DNA from: Fibrobacter sp.
GTDB taxonomy: Bacteria; Fibrobacterota; Fibrobacteria; Fibrobacterales; Fibrobacteraceae
Assembly: GCA_017503015.1 (NCBI GenBank)
Contig: JAFVTX010000060.1
Coordinates: 1-34,542 of the forward strand
DNA: 34,542 bases
Reading direction: 5' to 3'
Below the pieces are notes generated by a model. It was not told where the DNA came from, did no database searches, and saw only the letters and a program-made list of their open reading frames with translations. Position numbers and translations under genes: made by a program. Position 1 is the stretch's first letter; each line of letters starts with the position of its first letter. Below are positions 15,431 to 23,348 of the stretch, piece by piece.

Positions 15431-17899
15431 CACCACCTGCAGGGCGGCATATTTCAGGATAATGGTACGCAGGTTCCCATCGCCAAAACGGACATCTACA
15501 CGGGCGTTGTCCCCTTCGCCGTAACAGCGGGTAACAGTCCCGACTCCGTACTTGATGTGCCGCACCTTTGCTCCCGGATGGAAAGGATTCTCGCTATACT
15601 CGTCATAGACAATGCGAGGGCCCGACGTATCCACAGAACTAGTGGTCGGCGCCACCTTTATGGGATTGCGATAGACGATACGCCGGTCGTTCTTGCGGAC
15701 CGAATCCGGAACGGAACTCCTGGAACCTCCGAACCGAGACCCGCCCGAAAAGCCCGACGAACTCGAGCCCGAAGTTCCGGAGCCAAAGCTCCGGTTGCGA
15801 ACAAAAGACGGGGCGCTATTGTAACGGGGCTTTTCAGGAGCATCAGGCGTCCAGCCCGAAAAGGCGGGCCGTTCATCTATGCAGGGCGTAAATTCCACGA
15901 CAGAAGGATCCAGTTCCTTCAAGAACCGGGACGGCGCAAAAGGCCGGATAGTTCCCTGGAAAAAGCGACGTTCCGCATGGTACAGGTAAAGCTTCTTTTC
16001 GGCACGGGTACAGCCCACGTAGAACAGGCGACGTTCCTCTTCAAGCTGGTCGTTGGCCTCCTTGACACTCAGCATGGAACTTTCCCGAATCAGCGGGAAA
16101 ATACCGTCGTCACAGCCGGCAATGTGCACCGTATTGAATTCTAGACCCTTCGCCATGTGGATGGTCATGAGAGTTACATGGCCCTTAGAATCGTCCACCT
16201 TCTTGTCGGCGTCGGTCAAGAGGGAAATATCCTGCAAGAAGGCGTCTAACGTGGCCCCCGGATGTTCCTCGTCGAATTCACGGATGGCGTTAATCATTTC
16301 ATCGACGTTGCCTATCCGTTCGTCTGCAGAAAGCTCGTCGTCTTTCCGCAAGAATTCCTTGTAGGCGACATCGTTTACAATCCGTTCTGCCAGGAGCGGA
16401 AGCGGAGTCTCTCCGGCGGCCACCAGTTCTTTCCAGGACTGGACCAAGTCCACAAAGCCTTTCAGCTTGGGAGCGGAACGGGACACACCGCTAGCCTCGG
16501 CCACAAGCATCTGCCAGAAGGTTCCTTCGCCATTTCGAACGCGGGCAAGGACATTCTCTACTGAAGTCTTGCCGATGGCACGGGGCGGCGTGTTGATGAC
16601 CCGCAGGTGGGCGGCATCGTCCTTTTCATTTGAAAGAAGACGCAAATACGAAAGAATATCCCGGACTTCCTTGCGGTCCCAGAACCGCGTGCCGCCAAAA
16701 ATCACTGATGGAATGCGGTTGTCGTTCAAGGCCTTTTCTATCACGCGGGACTGGGCATTGGTGCGGTAAAACACCGCCGTCTTGGAGTAATTCGCCTCAC
16801 CCGCCACGGCAATCAAATCCGCTATCTGCTGGGCTTCGCTGCGGTCGTCCATCGTGTGCCGTACCCGGATGGGGTCGCCGGCTTCTTCCTTGGAATACAC
16901 CACCTTCTGCATTTCCAGGGGGCGCACGTTGTGGGCTATTACGGAGCCCGCCCCCTTCACGATATTTGACGTAGAGCGGTAGTTCCGTTCCAGCTTGACG
17001 ATAGTCACCGGGGCAAAATCCCTATGGAAATTGCGGATGATCTTGATGTTCGCCCCACGCCAGCCGTAAATGCTCTGGTCGTCGTCGCCCACCACTGTCA
17101 CGTTTTTCTGCTCGTTAATGAGCAACTTCAAAAGTTCATACTGCACGTCGTTGGTATCTTGATATTCATCTACCACCACGTACTTGTATCGCTCCGCCAG
17201 CTGGTCTGCCAAGTGGGGTACTTTCTGGAGCATGAGCACCGTATTGAACAGCAGGTCGTCAAAGTCCATGGCGTTGGATTCCTTGAGGCGCTTCTGGTAT
17301 TCCCCGTAAAGCCTGGCCATTCTTTCCTGGTCGGCAAATTCAGCCCGCATCATGGCGATTTCGGGAGTCTGCAAAACAGCTTCGCCGTTGGTATATAGAA
17401 TGGTGTTCTTGTACCGAGAAATGGCTCCGTGAAGTTTTTTTACTTCGGACGCATCGTAATTTTCGCCCAGTTCTTCCTTGAGGATTTCTTTCAGAATCCG
17501 TTTCTGGTCATCGTCGTCATAGATGGAGAAATTGTTGTCGTACCAGGAGCCACCCATGGCGTGAATCACAAAATCTTTGGTCAGGCAAAGCCTCAAAAGT
17601 TTCAGGCACACGGAATGGAACGTGCCCATCCAGTTGAAGGCCAGGCGAAGCTGCAAAAGTTTCTGGATACGCTCTTTCATTTCGCGGGCAGCCTTGTTGG
17701 TAAACGTCACCGCCAGAATCCGGTCCGCCTCCACCTGATGGAACGACACCAGATGGGCAATCTTGTAGGTGATGGCACGCGTCTTGCCCGAACCCGCCCC
17801 GGCCAAAATCAGCATAGGGCCGTCAATCTTCTTGGCAGCCGCCGCCTGTTCCGGGTTCAGTTCACGATTCAAGACAACATCATCAACCACGTTAGCCAT
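15425..17899 (-). CDS. uvrD: UvrD/PcrA-type superfamily 1A DNA helicase
   Basis: This 824-residue 3'-5' helicase has Walker A GAGSGKTRAITYKIA near residue 35, DEYQDTNDVQYELL (motif II) near 240, GDDDQSIYGWRGA (motif III) near 270, TIHMAKGLEFNTVHIAG (motif V) near 585 and YVGCTRAEKKLYL (motif VI) near 630. A Ser/Gly-rich linker leads to a C-terminal domain (PGAKVRHIKYGVGTVTRC) like the RNA-polymerase-binding tail of UvrD/PcrA. It acts in excision and mismatch repair. I start at ATG 17899, which has GGAG 7 nt upstream; a longer in-frame start at 18007 adds an unlikely leader. A LexA-like site overlaps the promoter. Whether uvrD, pcrA or a paralogue is uncertain. Confidence 0.93.
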   Translation of the reverse strand: MANVVDDVVLNRELNPEQAAAAKKIDGPMLILAGAGSGKTRAITYKIAHLVSFHQVEADRILAVTFTNKAAREMKERIQKLLQLRLAFNWMGTFHSVCLKLLRLCLTKDFVIHAMGGSWYDNNFSIYDDDDQKRILKEILKEELGENYDASEVKKLHGAISRYKNTILYTNGEAVLQTPEIAMMRAEFADQERMARLYGEYQKRLKESNAMDFDDLLFNTVLMLQKVPHLADQLAERYKYVVVDEYQDTNDVQYELLKLLINEQKNVTVVGDDDQSIYGWRGANIKIIRNFHRDFAPVTIVKLERNYRSTSNIVKGAGSVIAHNVRPLEMQKVVYSKEEAGDPIRVRHTMDDRSEAQQIADLIAVAGEANYSKTAVFYRTNAQSRVIEKALNDNRIPSVIFGGTRFWDRKEVRDILSYLRLLSNEKDDAAHLRVINTPPRAIGKTSVENVLARVRNGEGTFWQMLVAEASGVSRSAPKLKGFVDLVQSWKELVAAGETPLPLLAERIVNDVAYKEFLRKDDELSADERIGNVDEMINAIREFDEEHPGATLDAFLQDISLLTDADKKVDDSKGHVTLMTIHMAKGLEFNTVHIAGCDDGIFPLIRESSMLSVKEANDQLEEERRLFYVGCTRAEKKLYLYHAERRFFQGTIRPFAPSRFLKELDPSVVEFTPCIDERPAFSGWTPDAPEKPRYNSAPSFVRNRSFGSGTSGSSSSGFSGGSRFGGSRSSVPDSVRKNDRRIVYRNPIKVAPTTSSVDTSGPRIVYDEYSENPFHPGAKVRHIKYGVGTVTRCYGEGDNARVDVRFGDGNLRTIILKYAALQVVG

Positions 17900-17911
17900 C
17901 AAAAAACTCCT

Positions 17912-17930
17912 TGCACAAATGTACAATATA
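17912..17930 (-). promoter_or_regulatory. LexA-like box overlapping the helicase promoter
   Basis: TGCACAAATGTACA (17912-17925, plus strand) is a near-palindrome differing at one position from TGCNC-N4-GTGCA, the site I recall for Fibrobacter LexA. It adjoins a -10-like TATATT on the minus strand (17930-17925), and the ribosome binding site follows at once. SOS control of a UvrD helicase would be expected. The -35 is weak. Confidence 0.5.
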
Positions 17931-17960
17931 AAAATTTTTTCAAAACAAATTGTATATGAT

Positions 17961-17993
17961 AAAACGCAGGCCCATGAGGCCTGCGTTTTTTTC
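17961..17993 (+). terminator. Strong intrinsic terminator hairpin
   Basis: AAAACGCAGGC (17961-17971) pairs perfectly with GCCTGCGTTTT (17979-17989) around CCATGAG, with a T-run continuing to 17992 on the plus strand. The A-run on the other side also makes it usable on the minus strand, where it would end a transcript from the hairpin at 18044-18116. No plus-strand gene is evident just upstream of it. Confidence 0.65.
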
Positions 17994-18043
17994 TTGCCTT
18001 GCGGCAAGTCTCACCCTACTTTCTTCAAAACTCAAAAAAGAGA

Positions 18044-18116
18044 GTGCTTCCGGTAGGTCCTACCCCGCGGTTCGATCCGGCATCCCTTCTCCAGAACCAG
18101 GACTTACTGGAAGCAC
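18044..18116. ncRNA. Candidate structured RNA, 73-nt hairpin
   Basis: GTGCTTCC (18044-18051) and GGAAGCAC (18109-18116) close a long helix. On the plus strand it runs 17 bp without a break, with two G.U pairs; on the minus strand these become two A.C mismatches. GGTTC/GAACC (18069-18073 and 18094-18098) pair further in. On the minus strand, however, a TTATATTATGG promoter-like element lies just before it, T6 lies just after it, and a terminator stands at 17961-17993. The orientation is therefore unresolved. It lies in the gap between the uvrD-type gene and mazG. It is not a tRNA by cloverleaf, and I do not find the SRP RNA apical motif. Confidence 0.45.
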
Positions 18117-18132
18117 ACCCATAATATAACCC

Positions 18133-18166
18133 CAAAATAAAAGCCCGGACAAAAAAATCTGTCCGG
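18133..18166 (-). terminator. Terminator downstream of mazG
   Basis: On the minus strand CCGGACA pairs with TGTCCGG (stem 18145-18166) and is followed by GCTTTTATTTT. It lies about 145 nt beyond the mazG stop codon. Confidence 0.55.
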
Positions 18167-18187
18167 CCCATAATCCACATTGGAATG

Positions 18188-18222
18188 TTCTTAGTTAGGC
18201 GGTAAGGGTTAGGTATTAGGGC
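18188..18222. repeat. Weak heptamer array (TTAGGNN units)
   Basis: TTCTTAG, TTAGGCG, GTAAGGG, TTAGGTA, TTAGGGC are in one phase and resemble the reverse complement of the CCTAACC units at 15368-15430. This is the most degenerate member. The surrounding 18167-18299 region shows no gene I can support. Confidence 0.4.
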
Positions 18223-18299
18223 TGCAGGGGACAAGATGTGTCGCGCGGGTTACAGGATGCACCAACCTCAACCTCACGGCCAAAGATGGCATTGCTGAA

Positions 18300-18334
18300 A
18301 AATGACAACTCACAACTCATCACTGACAACTGCC
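18300..18334. repeat. Heptamer array containing the mazG 3' end
   Basis: Five units in one phase, read on the minus strand as GGCAGTT, GTCAGTG, ATGAGTT, GTGAGTT, GTCATTT. The last eight codons of mazG and its TGA stop (18310-18312) lie inside it, so the array has entered a coding region. Confidence 0.65.
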
Positions 18335-19119
18335 TTTGCCTGTTTCCACATCTGCTGCAGGCCTTCCAGGCCCACCTCGGGCATTTCCTTGCCCATCTCC
18401 TTGCACATGGCCTCTACCTTGCGGAAACGCTTCTCGAACTTGCTGTTTGCCCGCTGGAGCGCTATGGAGGCATTGAACCCGCAGTGGCGCGCCACGTTCA
18501 CCAAGCTGAACATAATATCGCCGAATTCGTCTTCCAGGCGGTCGATATTTGCATTTTTTTCAGAAATTCCTTGCATTTCGGCGCGAAATTCTGTAAATTC
18601 TTCCTGGGCCTTTTCAAATACAGGTTCCCGGGCGTCCCAGTCGAACCCCGCCCTAGCGGCTCGACGGATGATGTCCTGGGCCCGGGCGAGCGGCGGCATG
18701 CTTTTGCTTACTTTGTCCATAACGGACCCGCCGGCTGTTTTCAGATTGTTCTTTTCGGAGGACTTGATTTTGTCCCACTGCCGCGAGACTCCGGCGGCGT
18801 TCTCCACATGGGCATCCCCGAACACGTGAGGGTGCCTGCGGACCATCTTTTCGCAGATTCCCTGCACCACGTCATCAACGGTAAAGTCACCGGACTCCTT
18901 CATGACCTGGGCGTGGAACACCACCTGCAAGAGCACGTCCCCAAGCTCTTCGCACATGTGGGAGGCGTCCCCTTCTTGGGCGGCATCGATAAACTCAAAA
19001 CACTCTTCTACCAAGTAAGGGAGCAGGGAATGGGTGGTCTGTTCCTTGTCCCAGGGGCATCCGTTTGCAGAACGGAGGCGCTCCATAATCTTCACCAAGT
19101 CGTCAAAGGAATATTTCAT
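18310..19119 (-). CDS. mazG: Nucleoside triphosphate pyrophosphohydrolase
   Basis: MazG hydrolyses NTPs to NMP and PPi, a house-cleaning function. The 269-residue protein begins MKYSFDDLVKIMERLRSANGCPWDKEQT, and carries EECFEFIDA and EELGDVLLQVVFHAQ (about residues 40-70), the metal-binding EExxE...ExxD helices of the first domain. A second MazG domain has EDEFGDIMFSLVNVARH near residue 215. This is the usual two-domain length. The start is ATG 19119, as family alignment demands; no clear ribosome binding site is visible. The C-terminal residues AVVSDEL are encoded within a heptamer array. dprA starts 3 nt away on the other strand. Confidence 0.93.
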   Translation of the reverse strand: MKYSFDDLVKIMERLRSANGCPWDKEQTTHSLLPYLVEECFEFIDAAQEGDASHMCEELGDVLLQVVFHAQVMKESGDFTVDDVVQGICEKMVRRHPHVFGDAHVENAAGVSRQWDKIKSSEKNNLKTAGGSVMDKVSKSMPPLARAQDIIRRAARAGFDWDAREPVFEKAQEEFTEFRAEMQGISEKNANIDRLEDEFGDIMFSLVNVARHCGFNASIALQRANSKFEKRFRKVEAMCKEMGKEMPEVGLEGLQQMWKQAKAVVSDEL

Positions 19120-19122
19120 ACC

Positions 19123-20004
19123 ATGAAAGATAGAAACACCACCGCCTGCATCACCGAACATTTTCCCCTTTTGCTGGATTCTTCCATTTACCGCCCGAAC
19201 AGGCTGTTCATCAAGGGGAACATCCCCGAAGGAATCGGGGTGGCCATGGTGGGCACCCGCAGGCCCTCCAACAGCGGGCGGGAACTCTGCCGCCACCTGG
19301 TCAGGTCTCTCCAGGGGACCCGTGCCGTGGTGGTGTCGGGACTTGCCCAGGGCATAGACTTTTACTGTCATGAGGCGGCCCTAGATTTCGGGATTCCGAC
19401 CATTGCAGTTCTTGCCCAGGGGCTGGGGGCCGCCATACAGGGGTCACGAAAATTCCTGGCCGACCGGATTCTGGAAGAAGGCGGGGCCCTGGTCAGCGAA
19501 TACGAAGGAAACACCTCCAGCTTCAAGGGAAACTTTGTCGCCCGGAACAAGATTATCAGCGGGCTTTCCAAGTGCACCGTCATTGTCCAGAGCAAGGTCA
19601 AGGGCGGAGCTCTTCTGACCGGCGAATTCACCAAGAAAGAAGGCAAGGCGCTCTACGCCTGCCCCGGAGATTTTGACTGCGAGGTAGCCGGCGGCACCAA
19701 CCAGCTGCTGGACCAAGGAGTTGCCTCCCCCGTTTTCATTCCCGAAAATCTGTACAAAGTAATAGGGCTCCCTCGCACCCAAGGGCCGCAGATTGCCGAA
19801 CTCGAACGGTCGGGCTGCAGCCTAACCCAAGGCGCCAAGGAACTGTTCTTCAAGTTCAAGGGATTCCGAAAAACTTTTTCGGAGATTCAATCCGAGTTGA
19901 CCCTAGCAACTCCCCAACTTTTAGCTATATTAACAGAACTGGAAATCGCAGGCCTTGCCGAGAGCAAGGACAATTTCCAGTTCTATTTCAACGGAGAGCC
20001 CTGA
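19123..20004 (+). CDS. dprA: DNA processing protein DprA (Smf)
   Basis: DprA loads RecA on incoming single-stranded DNA in natural transformation, and is widespread even where competence is unknown. The 293-residue protein has a Rossmann-like core: LFIKGNIPEGIGVAMVGTR (about residue 28), GRELCRHLVRSL, VVVSGLAQGIDFYCHEAAL (about 72), VLAQGLG, and GNFVARNKIISGLSKCTVIVQ (about 140). The C-terminal 60 residues look like the winged-helix domain (TFSEIQSELTLATPQLLAIL). The N-terminal SAM domain of some homologues is absent. I start at ATG 19123; the open frame extends far upstream, but only as a mirror of mazG. It overlaps the next gene by one base. Confidence 0.9.
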   Translation: MKDRNTTACITEHFPLLLDSSIYRPNRLFIKGNIPEGIGVAMVGTRRPSNSGRELCRHLVRSLQGTRAVVVSGLAQGIDFYCHEAALDFGIPTIAVLAQGLGAAIQGSRKFLADRILEEGGALVSEYEGNTSSFKGNFVARNKIISGLSKCTVIVQSKVKGGALLTGEFTKKEGKALYACPGDFDCEVAGGTNQLLDQGVASPVFIPENLYKVIGLPRTQGPQIAELERSGCSLTQGAKELFFKFKGFRKTFSEIQSELTLATPQLLAILTELEIAGLAESKDNFQFYFNGEP

Positions 20005-20285
20005 TGCACAAAAAGAAATACATCGCCATCATTGCCGTGCTGTTTCTGCTCTCCATCGTCGTTGCCGAACTGGCCTTTGGCAAGAACAGTTTCCCCAGGC
20101 AGAACCAGGTCAAGCAAGAAATTGCCATGTACCAGGCCAAGGTGGATTCCCTCAACGCCCTCATCGAGCAGTACAAGAAAGAAATCGAACTGCTCGAAAA
20201 CGACTCCCTCTACAAAGAAGGAGTCCTCCGCAGCCGCTACGGCATGAGCCGCAAGGGCGAAAAAGTCTTTCAGTTGGTGGAATAA
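20004..20285 (+). CDS. FtsB/DivIC-like septum formation protein
   Basis: The 93-residue protein has a short basic N-terminus, one membrane helix (YIAIIAVLFLLSIVVAELAFG, residues 6-26), then a heptad-rich coiled coil (QVKQEIAMYQAKVDSLNALIE, IELLENDSL) and the RSRYGMSRKGEKVFQLV end typical of FtsB/DivIC (RxxygmxxpgE). In the family it bridges FtsQ and FtsL in the divisome. Its ATG overlaps the dprA stop (TGATG). It ends 3 nt before the stop codon of the convergent RND gene, with no terminator between. Confidence 0.85.
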   Translation: MHKKKYIAIIAVLFLLSIVVAELAFGKNSFPRQNQVKQEIAMYQAKVDSLNALIEQYKKEIELLENDSLYKEGVLRSRYGMSRKGEKVFQLVE

Positions 20286-20288
20286 AGG

Positions 20289-23200
20289 CTAGGCCATTTT
20301 ACTTGCGTCGCTGGTAGAAACTTCTACCTTGCCCGCAAAGAAGCTGTAGGCCGCAGGCACAATAAAGAGGGTCATGAAGGTGGCAAAGGTAAGGCCGCCT
20401 GCGATAGCGATGCCCATAGCGATGCGGCTCGGGGTGCCGGTGAGTATCAGCGGCACCGCGCCCAATACGGTGGAAAGGCTCGTCATGAGGATTGGGCGGA
20501 AGCGGCGTTCCGCCGCTAGCCGAGCCGCCTCCAGCTTAGAACATCCCGTATTGGCCGCAATCTGGTTTGCAAATTCCACAATCAAGATACCGTTCTTGGT
20601 CACAAGGGCAATCAAAAGAATCAGGGCGATTTCGCTAAAGATGTTCAGGGTCTGCCCCGTAATGAACAGGCAGGCAAGTGCCCCCGCCAAGGCCAGCGGC
20701 ACCGTAAAGAAAATCACGAAGGGTGCGCGGAAACTTTCGAACTGCCCCGCCAGCACCAGGAACACCAGCGCCAAAGCCAGCAAGAACACGATGTAAAGCC
20801 CGCTGGAACTTTCCTCGAATTCCTTGGAAGAGCCACTCAGGGCAGTACTCACGCTGGGGTATTCCTTAAGAACCTCTTTTGCAATCCGGCGCATTTCTTC
20901 GACGCCGTCGCCAATGGTCTTGCCGGGAACGAGGCCCGCCTGAATCGTGGCGGCGCTGAAACGGTTGTAACGCGGAAGCGACGGCGACGCCGACTGTTCG
21001 CTGTAGGTGACAAAATTCTCGACGCTGACCAGCTCGCCCTTGCCGTTCTTGACCGTCAGCAAGGAAAGCCTTTCGGGAGTGCTGCGGTACTGGTAGCCCA
21101 CCGCCCCAATAATGTCGTACTGGCGTCCATCCTTATAGAATTCCCCATAAGACTGGTCACTGATGGCCAACTGCACCGCCTGGGCGATATCGTTGACGCT
21201 GACCCCTTCTTCGTTGGCCTTGTCCCGCAAAATCTCGATATGGAGTTCCGGCTTGGTAAAACGCAGGTTGGTGTTCACCACGCTGAATACGGGACTCCTG
21301 CACGCCGCCTCTTCGAACTTGGGCACCAGAGTACGCAGGACTTCGATATTTGGCGCCTGCAACACGAACTGCACCGGAAGCCCGCCGCGCTGGGTACTGA
21401 TACTCTGAGGCTCAAACACCATCACCCGCAAATCCGGGTATTCACTGCCCAAAATCTGGATAGAACGGGCAATTTCGCTCTGGGGGCGACGGGACTTTTT
21501 GTCATTGTTCAAGAAGATGCGCATTCTGGAGTTACCCGCATTCCAAGCACCCGCCTGGATTTCGGTATATTCGTTGCTGTCCATCAGCGCAATCACCTCT
21601 TCGGCAAAGGCGTCGGCCATGCGCTTGGTACGGTCCAGGCTCACGCCCTCGGGCATGTTCATGTTCACCATGACCGCGTTGGAATCCTCTGTAGGAGCCA
21701 TTTCACTACTCATGTTGGTGTAGCAGAAATAGGCCGCCACCAAAAGCCCAAGCACCACAGGGAACAGCAAAAATCGCAACTTTAAGAAAACACCCAGAAG
21801 TTTCGAGTAAATCCCGTTCAGCCCGTCAAAGAAGGGCTCCGTCACCCGGAAGAACCACCCCTGTTTTTGCTGCCGCAAGAACTTGGAGCAGAGCATGGGC
21901 GAAAGCGTCAGGGCACAGAAGGTAGAGAGGAACACCGTACCGATCATCACCGCCACGAACTCCCGGAACAGAAGCCCCGTGGTGCCGCCCAAAGCAAGCA
22001 CCGGCACGAACACCGCCATGAGCACCACAGAAGTGGCGATTACCGCAAAGAAAATCTCGTTGGTACCTGCCACGGCCGCCTGCTTGGAATTCATGCCCTG
22101 CTCAATCTTGTGGTAGATGTTTTCCACAATCACTATAGCGTCGTCCACCACAAGGCCAATGGCAAGGACCATGGCAAGAAGGGTCAGCACGTTGATGGAA
22201 AATCCGCACAGATAAAGCACAAAGAAACTCCCCACCACGGAAACGGGAACCACCACCATGGGGATAAGAGTGGTGCGGGCTTCCCGCAAGAAGGCGAAGA
22301 TAATGGCAATCACCAGCAAGAAGGCGATAAAGATGGTCTCCACTACTTCCTTGATGCTGGCGCGGATATTGATGGAAGTGTCCCGACCGTAAAGCACCTG
22401 CACGCCTTCGGGAATCTCCCTGCGGATATCCTCTACCCGCTTGTAGAATTCGTTGGCGATTTCTACATGGTTAGAACCTGGCTGCGCCATCAGGGCGAGG
22501 GTAATGGAATTCTTGCCGTTACGGCGGAATCCCGTGCGGGTATCCTTGGGTTCGTAATGGACATCCGCCACATCCGATATGCGGATTACGGTTCCGTCGG
22601 CGGCGGTCTTTATCGCAATGTTCTCAAAAGCCTTGGGGTCCAGGATTCGTCCAAGAGTGCGGATAGAAAGGGTGGTCTCGCTACCTTCGATAGTTCCCGA
22701 AGGCAATTCCAGGTTGCCCTTCTTGAGGGCCGCCGACATCTCCGCTCCGGAAACGCCCAGGGCCTGCAAGCGCACGGGATCGATCCACAGGCGCACCGTG
22801 GGCCGCTTTTCGCCCCATATAGCCACCTCCGAAACTCCGGAAATAGTCTGCAGGCGCTCCTTCACCTGGTTGTTCGCAATTTCCGAAACCTCCATGGGGT
22901 CCAGCTTGTCGCTCACCAAGCTCAGCATCAGAATCGGGTCGTTGTCGCTATCGGACTTGTAGACCGTCGGTTCGTCCACATCGTCGGGCAAGCGACGGCG
23001 CACGCGGCTCACGCGGTCGCGAACTTCGTTGGCGGCCGCCTCTAAGTCCATGCCGGTCTCGAACTCGATGTTGATGGAGGAAAAACCGTCGCGGCTGGTA
23101 GAGGTAAGGGCCTTGATGCCCGAGGCGCTGTTGATGGAGGCTTCCAGAATTTCGGTCACTTCGGCTTCTACCACGGCGGCGTTTGCGCCAGGGTAAGAGG

Positions 23201-23348
23201 TTCTCACCTGGATCAGCGGGTAATCAACGTTGGGGTATTCACGCACGCCCAAATTGGACGCGCCGAAAAAGCCCAACAGCAAAATCACCAGGGCAACAAC
23301 GCTCATCAGTACAGGGCGGCGGACCGAGAGCTGGCTGATGCTCATCAA
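20289..23348 (-). CDS. RND-family efflux transporter (AcrB/MexB-like inner-membrane pump)
   Basis: The 1019-residue protein starts MMSISQLSVRRPVLMSVVALVILLLG, the first of 12 membrane helices. It has the proton-relay pair in GLVVDDAIVIVENIYHKIE (about residues 400-418), two large periplasmic loops, and the second-half GNGILIVEFANQI-like segment (KNGILIVEFANQIA near 925). It would exchange protons for drugs or lipophilic compounds. Length and NYPLIQVRTSYPGA-like text (VDYPLIQVRTSYPGAN, about residue 43) fit the HAE-1 group rather than metal pumps. It overlaps the adaptor gene by 4 nt. No outer-membrane TolC gene is adjacent. Confidence 0.94.
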   Translation of the reverse strand: MMSISQLSVRRPVLMSVVALVILLLGFFGASNLGVREYPNVDYPLIQVRTSYPGANAAVVEAEVTEILEASINSASGIKALTSTSRDGFSSINIEFETGMDLEAAANEVRDRVSRVRRRLPDDVDEPTVYKSDSDNDPILMLSLVSDKLDPMEVSEIANNQVKERLQTISGVSEVAIWGEKRPTVRLWIDPVRLQALGVSGAEMSAALKKGNLELPSGTIEGSETTLSIRTLGRILDPKAFENIAIKTAADGTVIRISDVADVHYEPKDTRTGFRRNGKNSITLALMAQPGSNHVEIANEFYKRVEDIRREIPEGVQVLYGRDTSINIRASIKEVVETIFIAFLLVIAIIFAFLREARTTLIPMVVVPVSVVGSFFVLYLCGFSINVLTLLAMVLAIGLVVDDAIVIVENIYHKIEQGMNSKQAAVAGTNEIFFAVIATSVVLMAVFVPVLALGGTTGLLFREFVAVMIGTVFLSTFCALTLSPMLCSKFLRQQKQGWFFRVTEPFFDGLNGIYSKLLGVFLKLRFLLFPVVLGLLVAAYFCYTNMSSEMAPTEDSNAVMVNMNMPEGVSLDRTKRMADAFAEEVIALMDSNEYTEIQAGAWNAGNSRMRIFLNNDKKSRRPQSEIARSIQILGSEYPDLRVMVFEPQSISTQRGGLPVQFVLQAPNIEVLRTLVPKFEEAACRSPVFSVVNTNLRFTKPELHIEILRDKANEEGVSVNDIAQAVQLAISDQSYGEFYKDGRQYDIIGAVGYQYRSTPERLSLLTVKNGKGELVSVENFVTYSEQSASPSLPRYNRFSAATIQAGLVPGKTIGDGVEEMRRIAKEVLKEYPSVSTALSGSSKEFEESSSGLYIVFLLALALVFLVLAGQFESFRAPFVIFFTVPLALAGALACLFITGQTLNIFSEIALILLIALVTKNGILIVEFANQIAANTGCSKLEAARLAAERRFRPILMTSLSTVLGAVPLILTGTPSRIAMGIAIAGGLTFATFMTLFIVPAAYSFFAGKVEVSTSDASKMA

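Noticed and set aside
17900-18007. A 36-residue N-terminal extension of the UvrD-type helicase
   Set aside because: The downstream ATG 17899 has a good ribosome binding site, and the extension would cover the LexA-like promoter region and a terminator hairpin.
18044-18116. SRP RNA or tRNA identity for the 73-nt hairpin
   Set aside because: The SRP apical loop (GGAA with its asymmetric internal loop) is missing on both strands, and no T-arm or anticodon arm can be drawn.
18238-19122. A long in-frame N-terminal extension of DprA on the plus strand
   Set aside because: This stretch is antisense to mazG, whose conserved motifs are present. DprA homology begins after ATG 19123.
21867-23045. A 392-codon plus-strand frame inside the RND pump gene
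   Set aside because: It is the mirror of an intact RND transporter, is His/Arg-rich and without domain features.
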